DNA of 24,184 bases from Cudoniella acicularis (taxonomy: Eukaryota; Ascomycota; Leotiomycetes; Helotiales; Helotiaceae), in the NCBI GenBank assembly GCA_013054445.1, contig JAAMPI010000858.1, positions 1-24,184 of the forward strand, written 5' to 3'. Below, piece by piece: positions 11,063-20,882 of the stretch. Below the pieces are notes generated by a model. The model made no database searches. It saw only the letters and a list, made by a program, of their open reading frames with translations, and was not told the DNA's origin. The position numbers and the translations under genes are program-made. The first letter of the stretch is position 1; every line of letters starts with the position of its first letter.

Positions 11063-11577
11063 ACCCTTAAAGGCTTCGCAAAGGGTAAGTTATCATAGTT
11101 CTGATACCAACTAGAACTAACAATTTAACTATACAGATAAATACGTTTTTCATTAACAGTGCATTCTATGGTTTAGGTACATTCATCCACTTTGTCAAAA
11201 GAAATGGCTCAGACGGGCGTTGACAGGGCTGATATTCACTATTTTAGCGCGTTTAGGAGCTTGGGACAACCTTTTTTTTTTTTTGGGATGACGTTGTAGA
11301 CCTAGCGTAGAGGTTGATAATAATTGAGTTTGTTCTGTAGAATTATCGTTGTTGCTTCGCACACCTTCTCCTGTGATTAAATTCGTGTTTAAATTTGAAG
11401 GAAGAACTTTACAAACGCCGATTGATTAAATATAGTAACTTTGAATAAGGGGTCACTTTTTGGCTGCTTCGTAGATTTTAGTTGCTTTCTTATTTTTCGA
11501 GGGTGCCTATAATGTATTGAGGGTAGCCCTATGGTATAGAGTTTTACAAAATCTATAAAAGGCTCGTAGTATATATA

Positions 11578-11786
11578 GACTGCGTGATGGGTAACCCACG
11601 GGTACCCGTTTAGCCGTGCTTCTCTTTTGTTTCTAGGCTAAATTTAATACGGATTTTTCGACAGAACTAGAAATTTCGAGTCTATTACGAAAATACGATA
11701 TTTATTAAAAAAAACCTTAGGGCTTTACCCGACGCACGGCTAGGCACGGACCAACTGGTCCGTGTACGGGTACCCATCACGCAGTC
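11578..11786. mobile_element. MITE-like element with perfect terminal inverted repeats and TA target duplication
   Basis: The ends read GACTGCGTGATGGGTA and its exact reverse complement TACCCATCACGCAGTC (16 bp, perfect). TA lies on each outer side, as in Tc1/mariner/pogo insertions. Further in, both arms carry GGGTACCCG and the word TAGCCGTGC in opposite orientation, and the right arm contains its own hairpin (CACGGACCA, one base, TGGTCCGTG). The 209-bp body has no coding capacity and an AT-rich centre. The GATGGGTA and GGGTACCC words also occur in the palindromic element near 23967, suggesting one family. Confidence 0.8.
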
Positions 11787-12697
11787 TAAGTATATATCGA
11801 GTTCATATATCCCAGGAGTTTACAAATTTTATATAGCGTTCATGAACTCTATACGGAATTCATGAATTTCTCGGATATAAAAAATCTATACCACATATAG
11901 CGGCGCACAGGGTCTAGTTATGACTATACTAGTATAAAGATATAATAATAATAAATTTTCTATTTTATTAAACACGATTCTAATACGATTTGTCTATAAT
12001 TATACTAGGGTTTGGCCACTTTGGCCTTTAAATCATCCGGTTCTCCAGCTGGTAGGTTGTGCAGATTCGGTTAACACTGTCTTACTATATCGCTGTGATA
12101 ATACTCGGAAACACCTCACTTTCAAGTTTTACTCCGAACACACAAAACCACACAATCGCACATCTCCTGCGTTTTGCGACCAATAAATAGCGCTATGAGC
12201 CTCTCGGATATACCCCTGTTCATTTTTTCTGATATCATTGCATAGACAGTCATTTTCGGAAGTGCTTATCATATACTACGATTGCGAGAAGTGAATTGTA
12301 AGATCCTTTAGAATCTCCTGGGTGAGCGAGTAATATTGATTGTTAATCGATTCTTTATAGATCTATTTGAATATAAAGTAACGAAACGCTTAGCAAAGTC
12401 TCGTCTGTCAGAGCTAAGTGGCCGCTAGAAACGAGATAATTTCCACGTAATTATACCAAGAACGCTATAGCTTAGACTTATTCTCGAGAATATTATAACA
12501 ACTCCATATTCTATAAATGGATTCTAATATATTATCTGTACGGTTATAGACTACTTACTTCTTAACTAGTAATATACTCGACATTATTAAGAAGTTTTAT
12601 AATACTAGAAGTGGTTTATAATATTATATTTATTATATAAAGAATTACTTTTACTTTTAATCTCTTATTAAAAGACAAGGAAGAGGATAGTAAGCTT

Positions 12698-12724
12698 ATA
12701 AGTATTGCAAAATCGATTTCTCTT
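12698..12724 (+). repeat. 27-bp direct repeat, copy 2
   Basis: Partner of 10028-10054 with two C/T differences. It lies about 136 bases before the start codon of the 12860 gene, at the left edge of its promoter. Confidence 0.6.
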
Positions 12725-12859
12725 TCATTGTGGGGAGCCCCTTTTCCCTCCGTGCATCACATGACCACGTGTGCACGGACTGTTTACCCGAAAACATGAG
12801 TCGCGATTCTCACGCGACTTCCCCTCCTAGCTCCCTCCCTCACGAACTATCACAGAGAC
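12725..12859 (+). promoter_or_regulatory. Promoter/leader of the second zinc-finger/coiled-coil locus
   Basis: Base composition switches abruptly here from AT-rich to GC-balanced. A CACGTG hexamer near 12769 (CCACGTGTGCAC) is followed by AGTCGCG at 12799-12805 and its exact inverted copy CGCGACT at 12813-12819. The order CACGTG then AGTCGCGAT repeats that seen upstream of the 7512 gene. Protein binding is not shown. Confidence 0.35.
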
Positions 12860-15568
12860 ATGACCAAAATGTCTCTGAACCCCTCTCAGAAACCCCCACC
12901 ATCGCCATACAACAAGTCAATCATCTTGAACTTGTCAAAATCTCCCAATGGTATCACTGGAACCGAATTGCTCGACCGTTGTATTCCGAAGACCTACTAC
13001 ACGTGGTTGAACATAAAGGAGGAGAAGGCGGCGATCATGGACGCCCTCATAGACTTATTGAAGAAAAAGGTGGCGAAGAGGGTGACAATTGGAGGGAGAC
13101 AGGGGTTTGCACTGAACAGGAAGAGTGATAATGAGGGAAATGGCGGAGTAAAACAGAATGGAGAGAGCCCGAGATCTGCGAAGGATGCCGAAGATGCGAG
13201 GGATAATAGAGAGTCTGCGAATGCCAATGCAAGACAAGAGGAGATCGAGCCGACGGTAACCGAGAAAGAACCTGCTATTTTCGCGAAAGAAGACGATGCA
13301 ATTAAAGAACAAAGACCGAATGACCCGATGACAATTGACGGATCAATGGGGAACACAATGGGACCAGAGCCCGCAACTGAGACAAGAAGAGATGACACGG
13401 TGAATGATCAGCAATCAACGATAATCCCGAAAACCATTGATACACCGGAAGACAACACAGAAGTATTGAAGGCTTCGATTTCCACAGCAAGAAACGAGCT
13501 GGAGAAACAGCGGGACAATGTGACAACTGATACGCCAGAGCGAAGCGCAAATGAGCCAGAATTCTCGATACCCGCCGAAGTAGAAGAGGTAATCCATGAG
13601 GAACGGCCAATAACCCCAACAACTATTGAGCAACCAGAGCAAAGCTCAACTCAACCAGAATACTCCAATGCGATGGAAACATCCATCATCGAAGAGCAAT
13701 TGAGTAGGGAAATGCAAGAAAATCAGTTGCAACGTACTATTGGCCTAGAACCTTCCCCCGAGCCGAAGCTACACGGCATGAACATCGACGAGGTGGTGGG
13801 GTCTGATATTCGAAAGGGCGACGGCGATCAAGAGCTTAGTGACCAAATCGTTTCAAATATGTTTAAGGGAGACATTCATGAGGATCAGCAGATGCAGGAA
13901 AATCAAATGCAAGGCACAATGATTCGAGAACCCTCACCTGAACCTACGCTGAACGTCTTGAATGTTGTCGATGTGGCTCACCAGTGTGGTAATCGAACAA
14001 GCAATGAGGCTTCAAAGCCCAATGATGGCCCAAAAGCATCAAATGCGCTCATAGGAGCCAGCTATGAGGATCGCGAGCTGTTAGAGAATCAGGCGCCGCG
14101 CGCAATTACTCGGGAGCCTTCACCTCAACACAAATTAAACCCCTTGAATATCGCTGATGTTGCACAATCTAATACTGTGACAGACCACGGGACTCGAGAA
14201 CTTGATGGCCGAGAGCCTTCAAATGCATTCAAAGGAAAAGATAAAGAAAATTTAACTCAGTCAACAGTTGGTGGAGCAGCTTCACCTTCAGTAATAATTG
14301 ATGCCATTTGTGTTAGTGGAGAACAGAGCACATCTTTCGTCAAGCCTTCAGCCAGACCGTCTAGAGCAGAGCCCGATAATGGAGAGCATGACATGGCTGA
14401 GAATAATATCCCAAGCACTGCAAAGGCAGAAACAATGATCAATGTGGCAGAGTCTGAGATCCTAATGGACGTTGTCAACCAAGAGGATTTCGCTGTGGAT
14501 GGAAACAAAACCTCAAGCACTCCAAGAATAGACATCGCGGTCAATATGACAGAGCCTGAGAATCTCATGGACCTTGATAACAAGAAAGATTCCGGAGTAA
14601 ATGGTATCGAACCATCAGTTGTATCAAATGACCAAGAGACTGCGTCCGGAAGCAAAGGAGATGTAGCAATGCCTGATACGGAAGAGGTAGTGTCATCCGA
14701 ACAGGAAGCTGCAATTTCGGAAGAATTAAATACAGGCACCGGATCACGCCCAAGTCCAACAACAAATTTCGAGCAGGTTGAGCTAGAGCACAACGTGGTC
14801 GATCGAGGGCTATCTGTTAAAGCCGATGAAAGAGCCATCGGGATCCAGGCGCGAGAACGACAAACTCTCCAACCAATCCAAGAGCAAGGAAACTTCAGGC
14901 CTTTGCAAGAGACGTCCGCTATACTGAGGAGCGAAAACATTATGCATACGAACGAGGAAGGCTTGACGCCTCGAATTACTGCAGAGCAGCAACACCCGAT
15001 GGGCATGCAAGAAAATTTAATCTCACCCAGCAGAGGCAGCGCGCAATATGGCATGCGGGAGAAGTTGGCACTCGCTACCAGCTCAAAATTCGCCTTATCG
15101 GCAAATACACGACTTGACCCAATCTCAAGAGGTCAAGGCCCCAATGTTGTGAGAACAAAGGAGCCAGTTGCCTACCAAACGTCAGAGGCTGGGCTCGTAA
15201 CAAATCCCGCGTCAACGATAACGTTAGCAAGATATATGGATACCAGTGATAAGGAGAATCAGATTCCGGGGCAACAGAGCGTGTCAGATAATGGAGAAAC
15301 CTCCAAGGCGTCGAAAGGGAAAGATATTGATTTTGGAAACCAGAATCATGATCCGCTCCAGCGAATTCCCGAGGAGCGACAACGGCGAAGAATTACACAA
15401 GAATGGGCGGATATTGATGACTTTATCACACCACAGAAAGAAACTGTTACGCCGAACGACGATGGTGGAGAAAGCGAAGAGGATACCCAGATGGATGATG
15501 TAGATGATGAGGACGATGATACTCAAGAGAACCTATTCGATTTAAGACGTAAGTTGAGCCAAGTTTAG
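12860..15568 (+). CDS. Long acidic disordered protein with three 60-62-residue tandem repeats
   Basis: One open frame of 902 residues; the second ATG at 12869 is an alternative start. Residues about 25-95 are the only ordered-looking part: NGITGTELLDRCIPK, then a helix (EKAAIMDALIDLLKKK) and a strand-like RVTIGGRQGFALNRK, compatible with a winged-helix fold (inference). The rest is Glu/Thr/Ser/Gln/Asn-rich and likely disordered. Residues 285-344, 345-406 and 407 to about 467 are three contiguous repeats with an ENQ...EPSP...L...N[IV]..V core. A looser pair (LMDV.N..D..V.G / LMDLDN..D..V.G) follows at about 527-585. The C-terminus is strongly acidic (EEDTQMDDVDDEDDD). A canonical GTAAGT at 15551, a CTAAC branch-like site and CAG at 15602 suggest the frame may splice onward rather than end at TAG 15566. 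It sits 106 bp before the zinc-finger gene, so the two may be one gene. Function unknown. Confidence 0.7.
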   Translation: MTKMSLNPSQKPPPSPYNKSIILNLSKSPNGITGTELLDRCIPKTYYTWLNIKEEKAAIMDALIDLLKKKVAKRVTIGGRQGFALNRKSDNEGNGGVKQNGESPRSAKDAEDARDNRESANANARQEEIEPTVTEKEPAIFAKEDDAIKEQRPNDPMTIDGSMGNTMGPEPATETRRDDTVNDQQSTIIPKTIDTPEDNTEVLKASISTARNELEKQRDNVTTDTPERSANEPEFSIPAEVEEVIHEERPITPTTIEQPEQSSTQPEYSNAMETSIIEEQLSREMQENQLQRTIGLEPSPEPKLHGMNIDEVVGSDIRKGDGDQELSDQIVSNMFKGDIHEDQQMQENQMQGTMIREPSPEPTLNVLNVVDVAHQCGNRTSNEASKPNDGPKASNALIGASYEDRELLENQAPRAITREPSPQHKLNPLNIADVAQSNTVTDHGTRELDGREPSNAFKGKDKENLTQSTVGGAASPSVIIDAICVSGEQSTSFVKPSARPSRAEPDNGEHDMAENNIPSTAKAETMINVAESEILMDVVNQEDFAVDGNKTSSTPRIDIAVNMTEPENLMDLDNKKDSGVNGIEPSVVSNDQETASGSKGDVAMPDTEEVVSSEQEAAISEELNTGTGSRPSPTTNFEQVELEHNVVDRGLSVKADERAIGIQARERQTLQPIQEQGNFRPLQETSAILRSENIMHTNEEGLTPRITAEQQHPMGMQENLISPSRGSAQYGMREKLALATSSKFALSANTRLDPISRGQGPNVVRTKEPVAYQTSEAGLVTNPASTITLARYMDTSDKENQIPGQQSVSDNGETSKASKGKDIDFGNQNHDPLQRIPEERQRRRITQEWADIDDFITPQKETVTPNDDGGESEEDTQMDDVDDEDDDTQENLFDLRRKLSQV

Positions 15569-15674
15569 GATTCTGCTAACTGCTAATTCTTTGACCCTTC
15601 AGAGCATGGTGAGGCTTATGCAGAGGCATGGTACCCTAACGAGTCTAATACCAGACACCAGCTGATATATTTAG

Positions 15675-17691
15675 ATGACAAGAGGAGCAGCTCCAATACC
15701 AACTGGCTCCAAACAACCACAACCTGCGACACCGAGCAAAAAACGACCGAGGCCAATTGAGATTGCTGCTAGTGATGCGTCAAGCAGCAATGAGCCAATA
15801 AGTCCCCTTAAGCATTCAAATTCAACACCGTCAAGGCTCCATAAGCGATTGTGTACACCATTATCTGAGAGTCGCCGAAGATCAGCTCCAACTGATTTAT
15901 GCCGGAGTTCGTACAAGATACCTGATCCCAACATCTTGTATCCAAATACCAATCTTGACAATGTTAGATTGAAGATAGAACAGAAAGTAAGTGAATAAGC
16001 GCCGTACTTAGATGACAATCTAACACTTTTAGAAAAACGCTCCGAAGTGGCTCATGGAGGGTCTCGATAAACTTCGTCAAAAATACCCCGATGCACTAAT
16101 TGAACCAGAAGGGGAAATAATGAAGTGTTTGGATTGCGACGACAAGACCTTTAAGCCCAGTGGCAAAAGATCTATCACAAATTTCGAGAATCACTTGAAA
16201 AGCAAATCACACAAAGTCAATGTGGAGCAGCGACTAGAAAAGCAACGTCAAACGAACATCTTCATGCCCACCACGGACAGCTCTATCGACTTCAACCTTC
16301 AGGCTCAGCAGCCGATACAGGTCTTTGCAGTCCAAGATGGCGGTAGGTCAGATATTATGACTGGTATGAAAATCATTATGGGTGGTATGGAAAAAGAGAA
16401 ATATCAACACAGTGTTCAATTGCATGGCTTGCAGTCGCAATACTTGGATCTTAATAAAAAGTATACTGCTCAAGTGGAACACACGACTGAAATCCTGGAT
16501 TCTGCCAGGAGGAGTGATGAAAAGTTCAAGGAAATACATGAAAACCATATCGCATTCACTGCCAAACAGTCCAAAGAGCTTTCGGAGGTAGAGAGTCGAC
16601 TGTCTCGGCAAGATGTCAGGGTTACGGACAAGCTGACAGTCATGGAAAAACGTGTTGGCAAGTTTGAAGAGAGTAGGGAAGAGATGGATAAACACCTACG
16701 AGCCTTGGACAATGACGTGCAAAAGATCAACCAGCAGATGCAGGATGAGAACAAGGAGAATGCAAACTGCATTAAGGAGAATACGGGCCTTATTAAAGAA
16801 CATGCAAACCGTATTTCGAGACACGAGAGAAGAAATAGGGAACGGTTTGAACAGATTCGGGGGACTATTGATGCGTTGAAGGAAACGAGCGAGGGCAAAC
16901 TCAATCAGTTGTCTGAGAACATGTCCGTTTCGGATGAACGGTTTGAACAACTTTGTGGGACCATCGATACGTTGAAGGAAACCAGCAAAGCTGAACTCGG
17001 CAGATTGACTGATCGCATGTCCACTTCGGAGAAAGCTAGAACTGGGGAGTCCAACGACCTGAATGGAAGACTCGACGCAGTCGAGCGAATAAGGAGGAAG
17101 GACGTAGTTCAGATTTTTGCCCGTATAGACACGATTGAGAAAGGCAGGAAGGAAGACCTTGAGGCGCAATCAGCGCGTATCGAGGCAGCAGAAAGAGCAA
17201 TATCAGGCGATTTCGAAAAACTGTCAGATCATATCACGTCGGCTGAGCAAACGACGAAAGACCAGCACGGCGAGCTCTTAGGCCGAGTCAAGCAGCTAGA
17301 GGGGCTTACAGAGAGTCTGCAGGCGCAAAACAAAGACCTCAAATCAGAGATTCGACGAAGGAAAGAATCCGAGAAAAGCCTTCGGGAAAAGTTCAACGTT
17401 GAGTGGGCTGCATATGCCGCGACAACAGAAAGGCGATTTCAAGAATTTGAGCAGAAAGCCGAAGCTCGGTTTAGTCAACTGGAAGCGGAGAGCCGAAGAG
17501 ACGCCGCGAAGATCAAGAAGCTCGAGAAGAAGGATGTGAAGAAGGACGAAACGATCGAAAAATTGCGATCTTTTATGGGGGCCGTCTATGAAGATGGAGT
17601 CGCCTTGAGGGAATGTGTGCAAGAATTCCTCTCGGATATCCAACCCGAGAATGACGAGGAAGAAAGTGCCGAGCAGAAAGCCGAGATTTAA
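15675..17691 (+). CDS. U1-type zinc-finger and long coiled-coil protein, homologue of the 7512-9785 product
   Basis: Exons 15675-15986 and 16033-17691 with a 46-bp GTAAGT...TAG intron give 656 residues if ATG 15675 is the start. Residues 1-104 are Ser/Pro/Arg-rich with basic clusters (SKKRPRP, RLHKRLC, SRRRS) that could be nuclear signals. WLMEGLDKLRQKYPD leads into a finger, C136-x2-C139-x18-H158-x5-H164. These features parallel WLTDGLADFARMYPD and the finger of the 7512 gene. From about 215 to 635 the protein is almost entirely coiled coil. Residues 374-405 and 406-437 are two near-identical 32-residue repeats beginning ERFEQ. The C-terminus is acidic. TAG directly before the ATG is also a good splice acceptor (ATATATTTAG), so the true 5' end may be an upstream exon. 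Probably an oligomeric nuclear scaffold; this is inference. Confidence 0.78.
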
Positions 17692-19128
17692 GTGGGAATG
17701 GAGGCTAGTGAGGTGATGCAGCGCCTTTTCGAGATATATTCTGGCGTCCTGGTGTTTGGCATTTTGGGACCCTTTGCGGCGTTGACCGATACCAGCTTTT
17801 GCACCTTTGCTTGAGGCGTGTTAAGGTGTTTGGGCATTGTGTATATGTATATACATATGTGGAACATTTGAACATAATAAAGAGTATGTGTTCATAACAA
17901 GCGTCAGCTTCTCATCTTTCCGTCCAAAGTCGCGTATTTGCGACCAGATTGTTCCTAAATAGATCGATTAGCAAGCGCCTCCTTCCCCCATATCATCCCT
18001 TTAATACGGCTTTTCCTGCTCAAGTTATCCTTTCAGCTTTCCTCATTGCCTGCTCTATATACCTTTCTAGCCCTAGGGAGAAGTGTCTTTCCTCTGCTAG
18101 TTAGTTTTAAGGGGCGTCTCGCTTAAAGCCCCTGCAGCCCCTCTATTACGGTACCCCTTACCGTTCTGGGATCTGCGAGGTCGTGGGCGCACAACAGCCA
18201 CGACACTTTTCCTCTTGGAGAAAGATTTGGGCGAAGATGTGGGATTACCATTTCGGGTACCAGTGTTGGGCACTAGGGCTGAATACCCTGGACTGGCTTC
18301 TACTTCGGGTTTTATTCCGGCTCCGGTCCTTAAGCCCATGCCCCGCGGGTGTAATGTGCGACTCGCTCTACGAAGTAAATTCGCAAGCTCTGCACCTCCG
18401 CCTGATTCTTGAAGGTATACTGTATCCACTTCCCAACTCGCCTTTTTACAAATATGTGGCTGCTACCCGAGCGGAACACAGGGCAACCCGTTGGCTCCTT
18501 TCACACGGAATAGTCCCTGTTTTCGCAACAACAGCAGACATTAAAAAAAGCGAGTATAAGTGTTTTTTGTTTTTGCAGTTCTCGCCTCTCTTCGCTCAAA
18601 GGCTACACCAAAGGCTATTGCAGATTCAGGTCCTTTGAGTGGTCAGAATCAGTGTCGCCCCCAATATTCGCCCAAGAGCTTTGGCAGCCACCTGCTTCGC
18701 CCTCATATCTTCTGACCATTCAAGTCCCCTGTACCCCCCATTCTCAACAAGTGAGAACTGGAGAAAAAAAACATTATAGTTGAGTTAGTACGGTATAGCA
18801 ATTGAGTTCTTGGCCGTTCTATAATTCTTAAAATTTGAGTAGAGCAAACTATGGCAGACAAAAAAGACTGCCACGCCCAAAGTAAGCAATTCGAGTCGTC
18901 CCATACGAAGTAGGTGCCGATAAAATCATACATTGTACGTGAAATGCGGTCAAAAGTAAGTAGGTGCTAGGAAGTGCTGGCTACCGGTAGTTTGGAGGAC
19001 CACATGATTATGGCGCATAATGGTTAAGAGGAAGCCGGCGTGCTTACTTACTGACGTCTTCCACAACTTAGTTCTATTCATTGCAAATGAAACTTCTAAC
19101 CACTTCAGCGCGGTGGAAACACTCCAAA
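17692..19128. other. Gene-free stretch with a GC-richer patch
   Basis: The first about 200 bases are the 3' flank of the zinc-finger gene, with AATAAA-like ATAATAAAG near 17875 as a possible poly(A) signal. Between about 18097 and 18430 the sequence is more GC-rich and both strands stay open (110 codons minus, 65 plus). The translations are Arg/Pro/Gly-rich and match nothing I know, so it may be an old repeat fragment. 18660-19120 shows nothing recognisable. Confidence 0.45.
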
Positions 19129-20882
19129 ATGGAGGCGCTCAAGAACAATTCATTACTACTGCCCATAGCGACAACAATCACCTTGTACCTCGGTTCCTTG
19201 GCCTTATACCGTTTGCTCTTTCACCCTCTAGCCAAGTTTCCTGGTTCGAAACTGGCTGCGATAATACGATACTATGAGGGGTACTACGATATCATACAGA
19301 ATGGTAAATACACGTTTAAAATAGCTGAGATGCACCAAAAAAATGCTGCAAGCTCTGCTCGCTCTTATCTAATCTTAGTCCAGAAAGCTAACTCGAAGGC
19401 ACCTACTCCAAAAAGGTCCCATTATTCGAATCAGTCCATGTGAGCTGCATGTGAATAATCCAAACTTCTTCGAGAAATTGTATTGCCAGGAAGGTCGCCG
19501 GAACAAATACGGCTGGACCTACAATGCGTTCTCCGTCAAATCCTCCACAGTTTGCACCGTCGACCACGAAATCCACAAGCGGCGTCACGCTCCCTTGCAT
19601 TACTTCTTCTCCTAGGCTTCCGTTGCTAACAGGCAAGAAATTGACCAAGCCCATGTTAACAAGCTTTGTGATCAGATTGCCGCGTATGCTGGAACCGGGC
19701 GAAGTCTCAACTTAGATTCTGCGATCAGTGCCTTCACCGGAGATGTATCTACGGAGTTTCTTCTTGGGAAACTATACAATAACCTAGATCGTGAAGATTT
19801 CAATGCGGCTATGACTGAGGTCGTTCAGGGTACCGGCGCCGCGTGGCGTATAACGAAGCATTTCCGTTGGTTTGGTCCGACGATGCTATTGTTGCCAATT
19901 TCCTTGGTAGAGAAAATAGGGGATGATGGCATGAAAGCTTTTTTTGCTATTGTTAAGGTGAGCATAGTGGCCCAAATCTCTTGAGTTTATCTTCTTGAGC
20001 TAACCCACCAAAAAGGAACCAAAGGAAAACGACTAAGGAAATCATGGCCGCTGCCTTTTCTTCAAACGCCGAACCCTCGGAAACTATTATCCCCCACATT
20101 TTGCAATCCAAGCTCCCTCCTGAGGAGAAAGATTTCGAACACATCAGTGAGGAGGTCTCGACAGTTGCTGGCACCGGACTCGAAACCTTTGCTCAAGCCC
20201 TCCGCGTTCTTTTCTACTACATCTACAGCAATGCCAAGATCATCCAGCGGCTGCGTACTGAATTATGCTCACTGCAGAAAGAGACGGATACTCAACCGAC
20301 TTTGCAGCAATTGGAGCAGCTCCCCTATCTTACCTCCGTGCTAATGGAGACTTTAAGACTGAATCTCGCAATTACTACACGCATGACGAGGATTGCTCCG
20401 GACAGGGAGCTCATATATAACGACATGATTATCCCGCTGGAACACCGGTGGGAATGACGTTGCTAATGCATATGGATGAGAACTCGTATCCTGATCCGAA
20501 GAGGTTTGATCCGGAGAGGTGGATGGATCTTGAGAAGAGGAAGAGAGCTGAGAAGACTTTTGCGCCGTTTTCCAGGGGGACAAGTATTTGTCTTGAGATG
20601 TAGTAAGTCTTTTTGAAGTTTCTTTCTGTTGGTTCAAGTTGAGCATGTCGTAAAATATTTTCTGAGCGTTGATGAATTTATGTGAAATTATATTTTTGGC
20701 TGACGTTCGTTTTAGCCTTGCTTGGGCAGAGATGTATTTAACTGTTGCCGGGATTGTTCAACGTTTTGACTTTAAATTTGATGGGACAGGACCCAAAGAT
20801 AGAGCCGGTACGCGACCAATTCATTATCGGGACAGAGAAGCAGAATGGTGTTCAGGTGTTTGTCACGGAATACAAGGGATGA
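19129..20882 (+). pseudogene. Decayed fungal microsomal cytochrome P450
   Basis: The remnant spans a whole P450 in order. It has an N-terminal membrane anchor with the HPLAKFPG hinge, YYEGYYD, TFKIAE, then (after an intron at 19346-19415) GPIIRISP, VCTVDHE and FTGDVSTEFLLG. After an intron at 19958-20015 come the I-helix AGTGLET, the K-helix ETLR, FDPERW and the heme-loop remnant. A 113-bp intron (20603-20715) precedes LAWAEMYL, and the reading ends with TEYKG. Defects: the expected donor reads CT at 19346; TAG at 19613; an extra base after the acceptor at 20016; one base missing at 20434-20436; the frame broken again at 20800. The heme loop reads FSRGTSICLE, so the conserved Arg is Ser (20583) and the final Gly is Glu (20595). 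The type resembles proteins often annotated trichodiene oxygenase-like. No intact secondary-metabolite partner is nearby. Confidence 0.9.

Larger units (their letters stand above)
11063..12859. other. AT-rich gene-poor stretch with MITE-like insertion
   Basis: No coding frame is supportable. The sequence is strongly AT-rich, especially 11800-12000 and 12470-12720, with many TA-rich words, as expected for degraded repeats in a RIP-competent fungus. It contains an intron-like segment (11085-11136) in the 3' flank of the small gene, a T12 run near 11270, the element at 11578-11786, and the promoter of the 12860 gene at its right end. Nothing else is recognised. Confidence 0.5.

Noticed and set aside
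12730..13128. 132-codon frame starting before the 902-residue frame
   Set aside because: Runs in another phase through the ordered N-terminal segment of the long frame; the downstream translation is charge-repetitive shadow.
14257..15054. 265-codon minus-strand frame
   Set aside because: Exact antisense of the Glu/Thr/Ser-rich coding region; Ser/Cys/Leu-rich shadow.
19346..19353. GC-AG intron donor (GCAAGC at 19348) rescuing the P450 first intron
   Set aside because: Using it leaves the next exon out of frame; the phase-correct donor position reads CT.
20601..20603. Apparent TAG stop after the P450 heme loop
   Set aside because: It spans a GTAAGT donor; splicing to 20716 makes a Tyr codon and continues with LAWAEMYL, so it is not a lesion.
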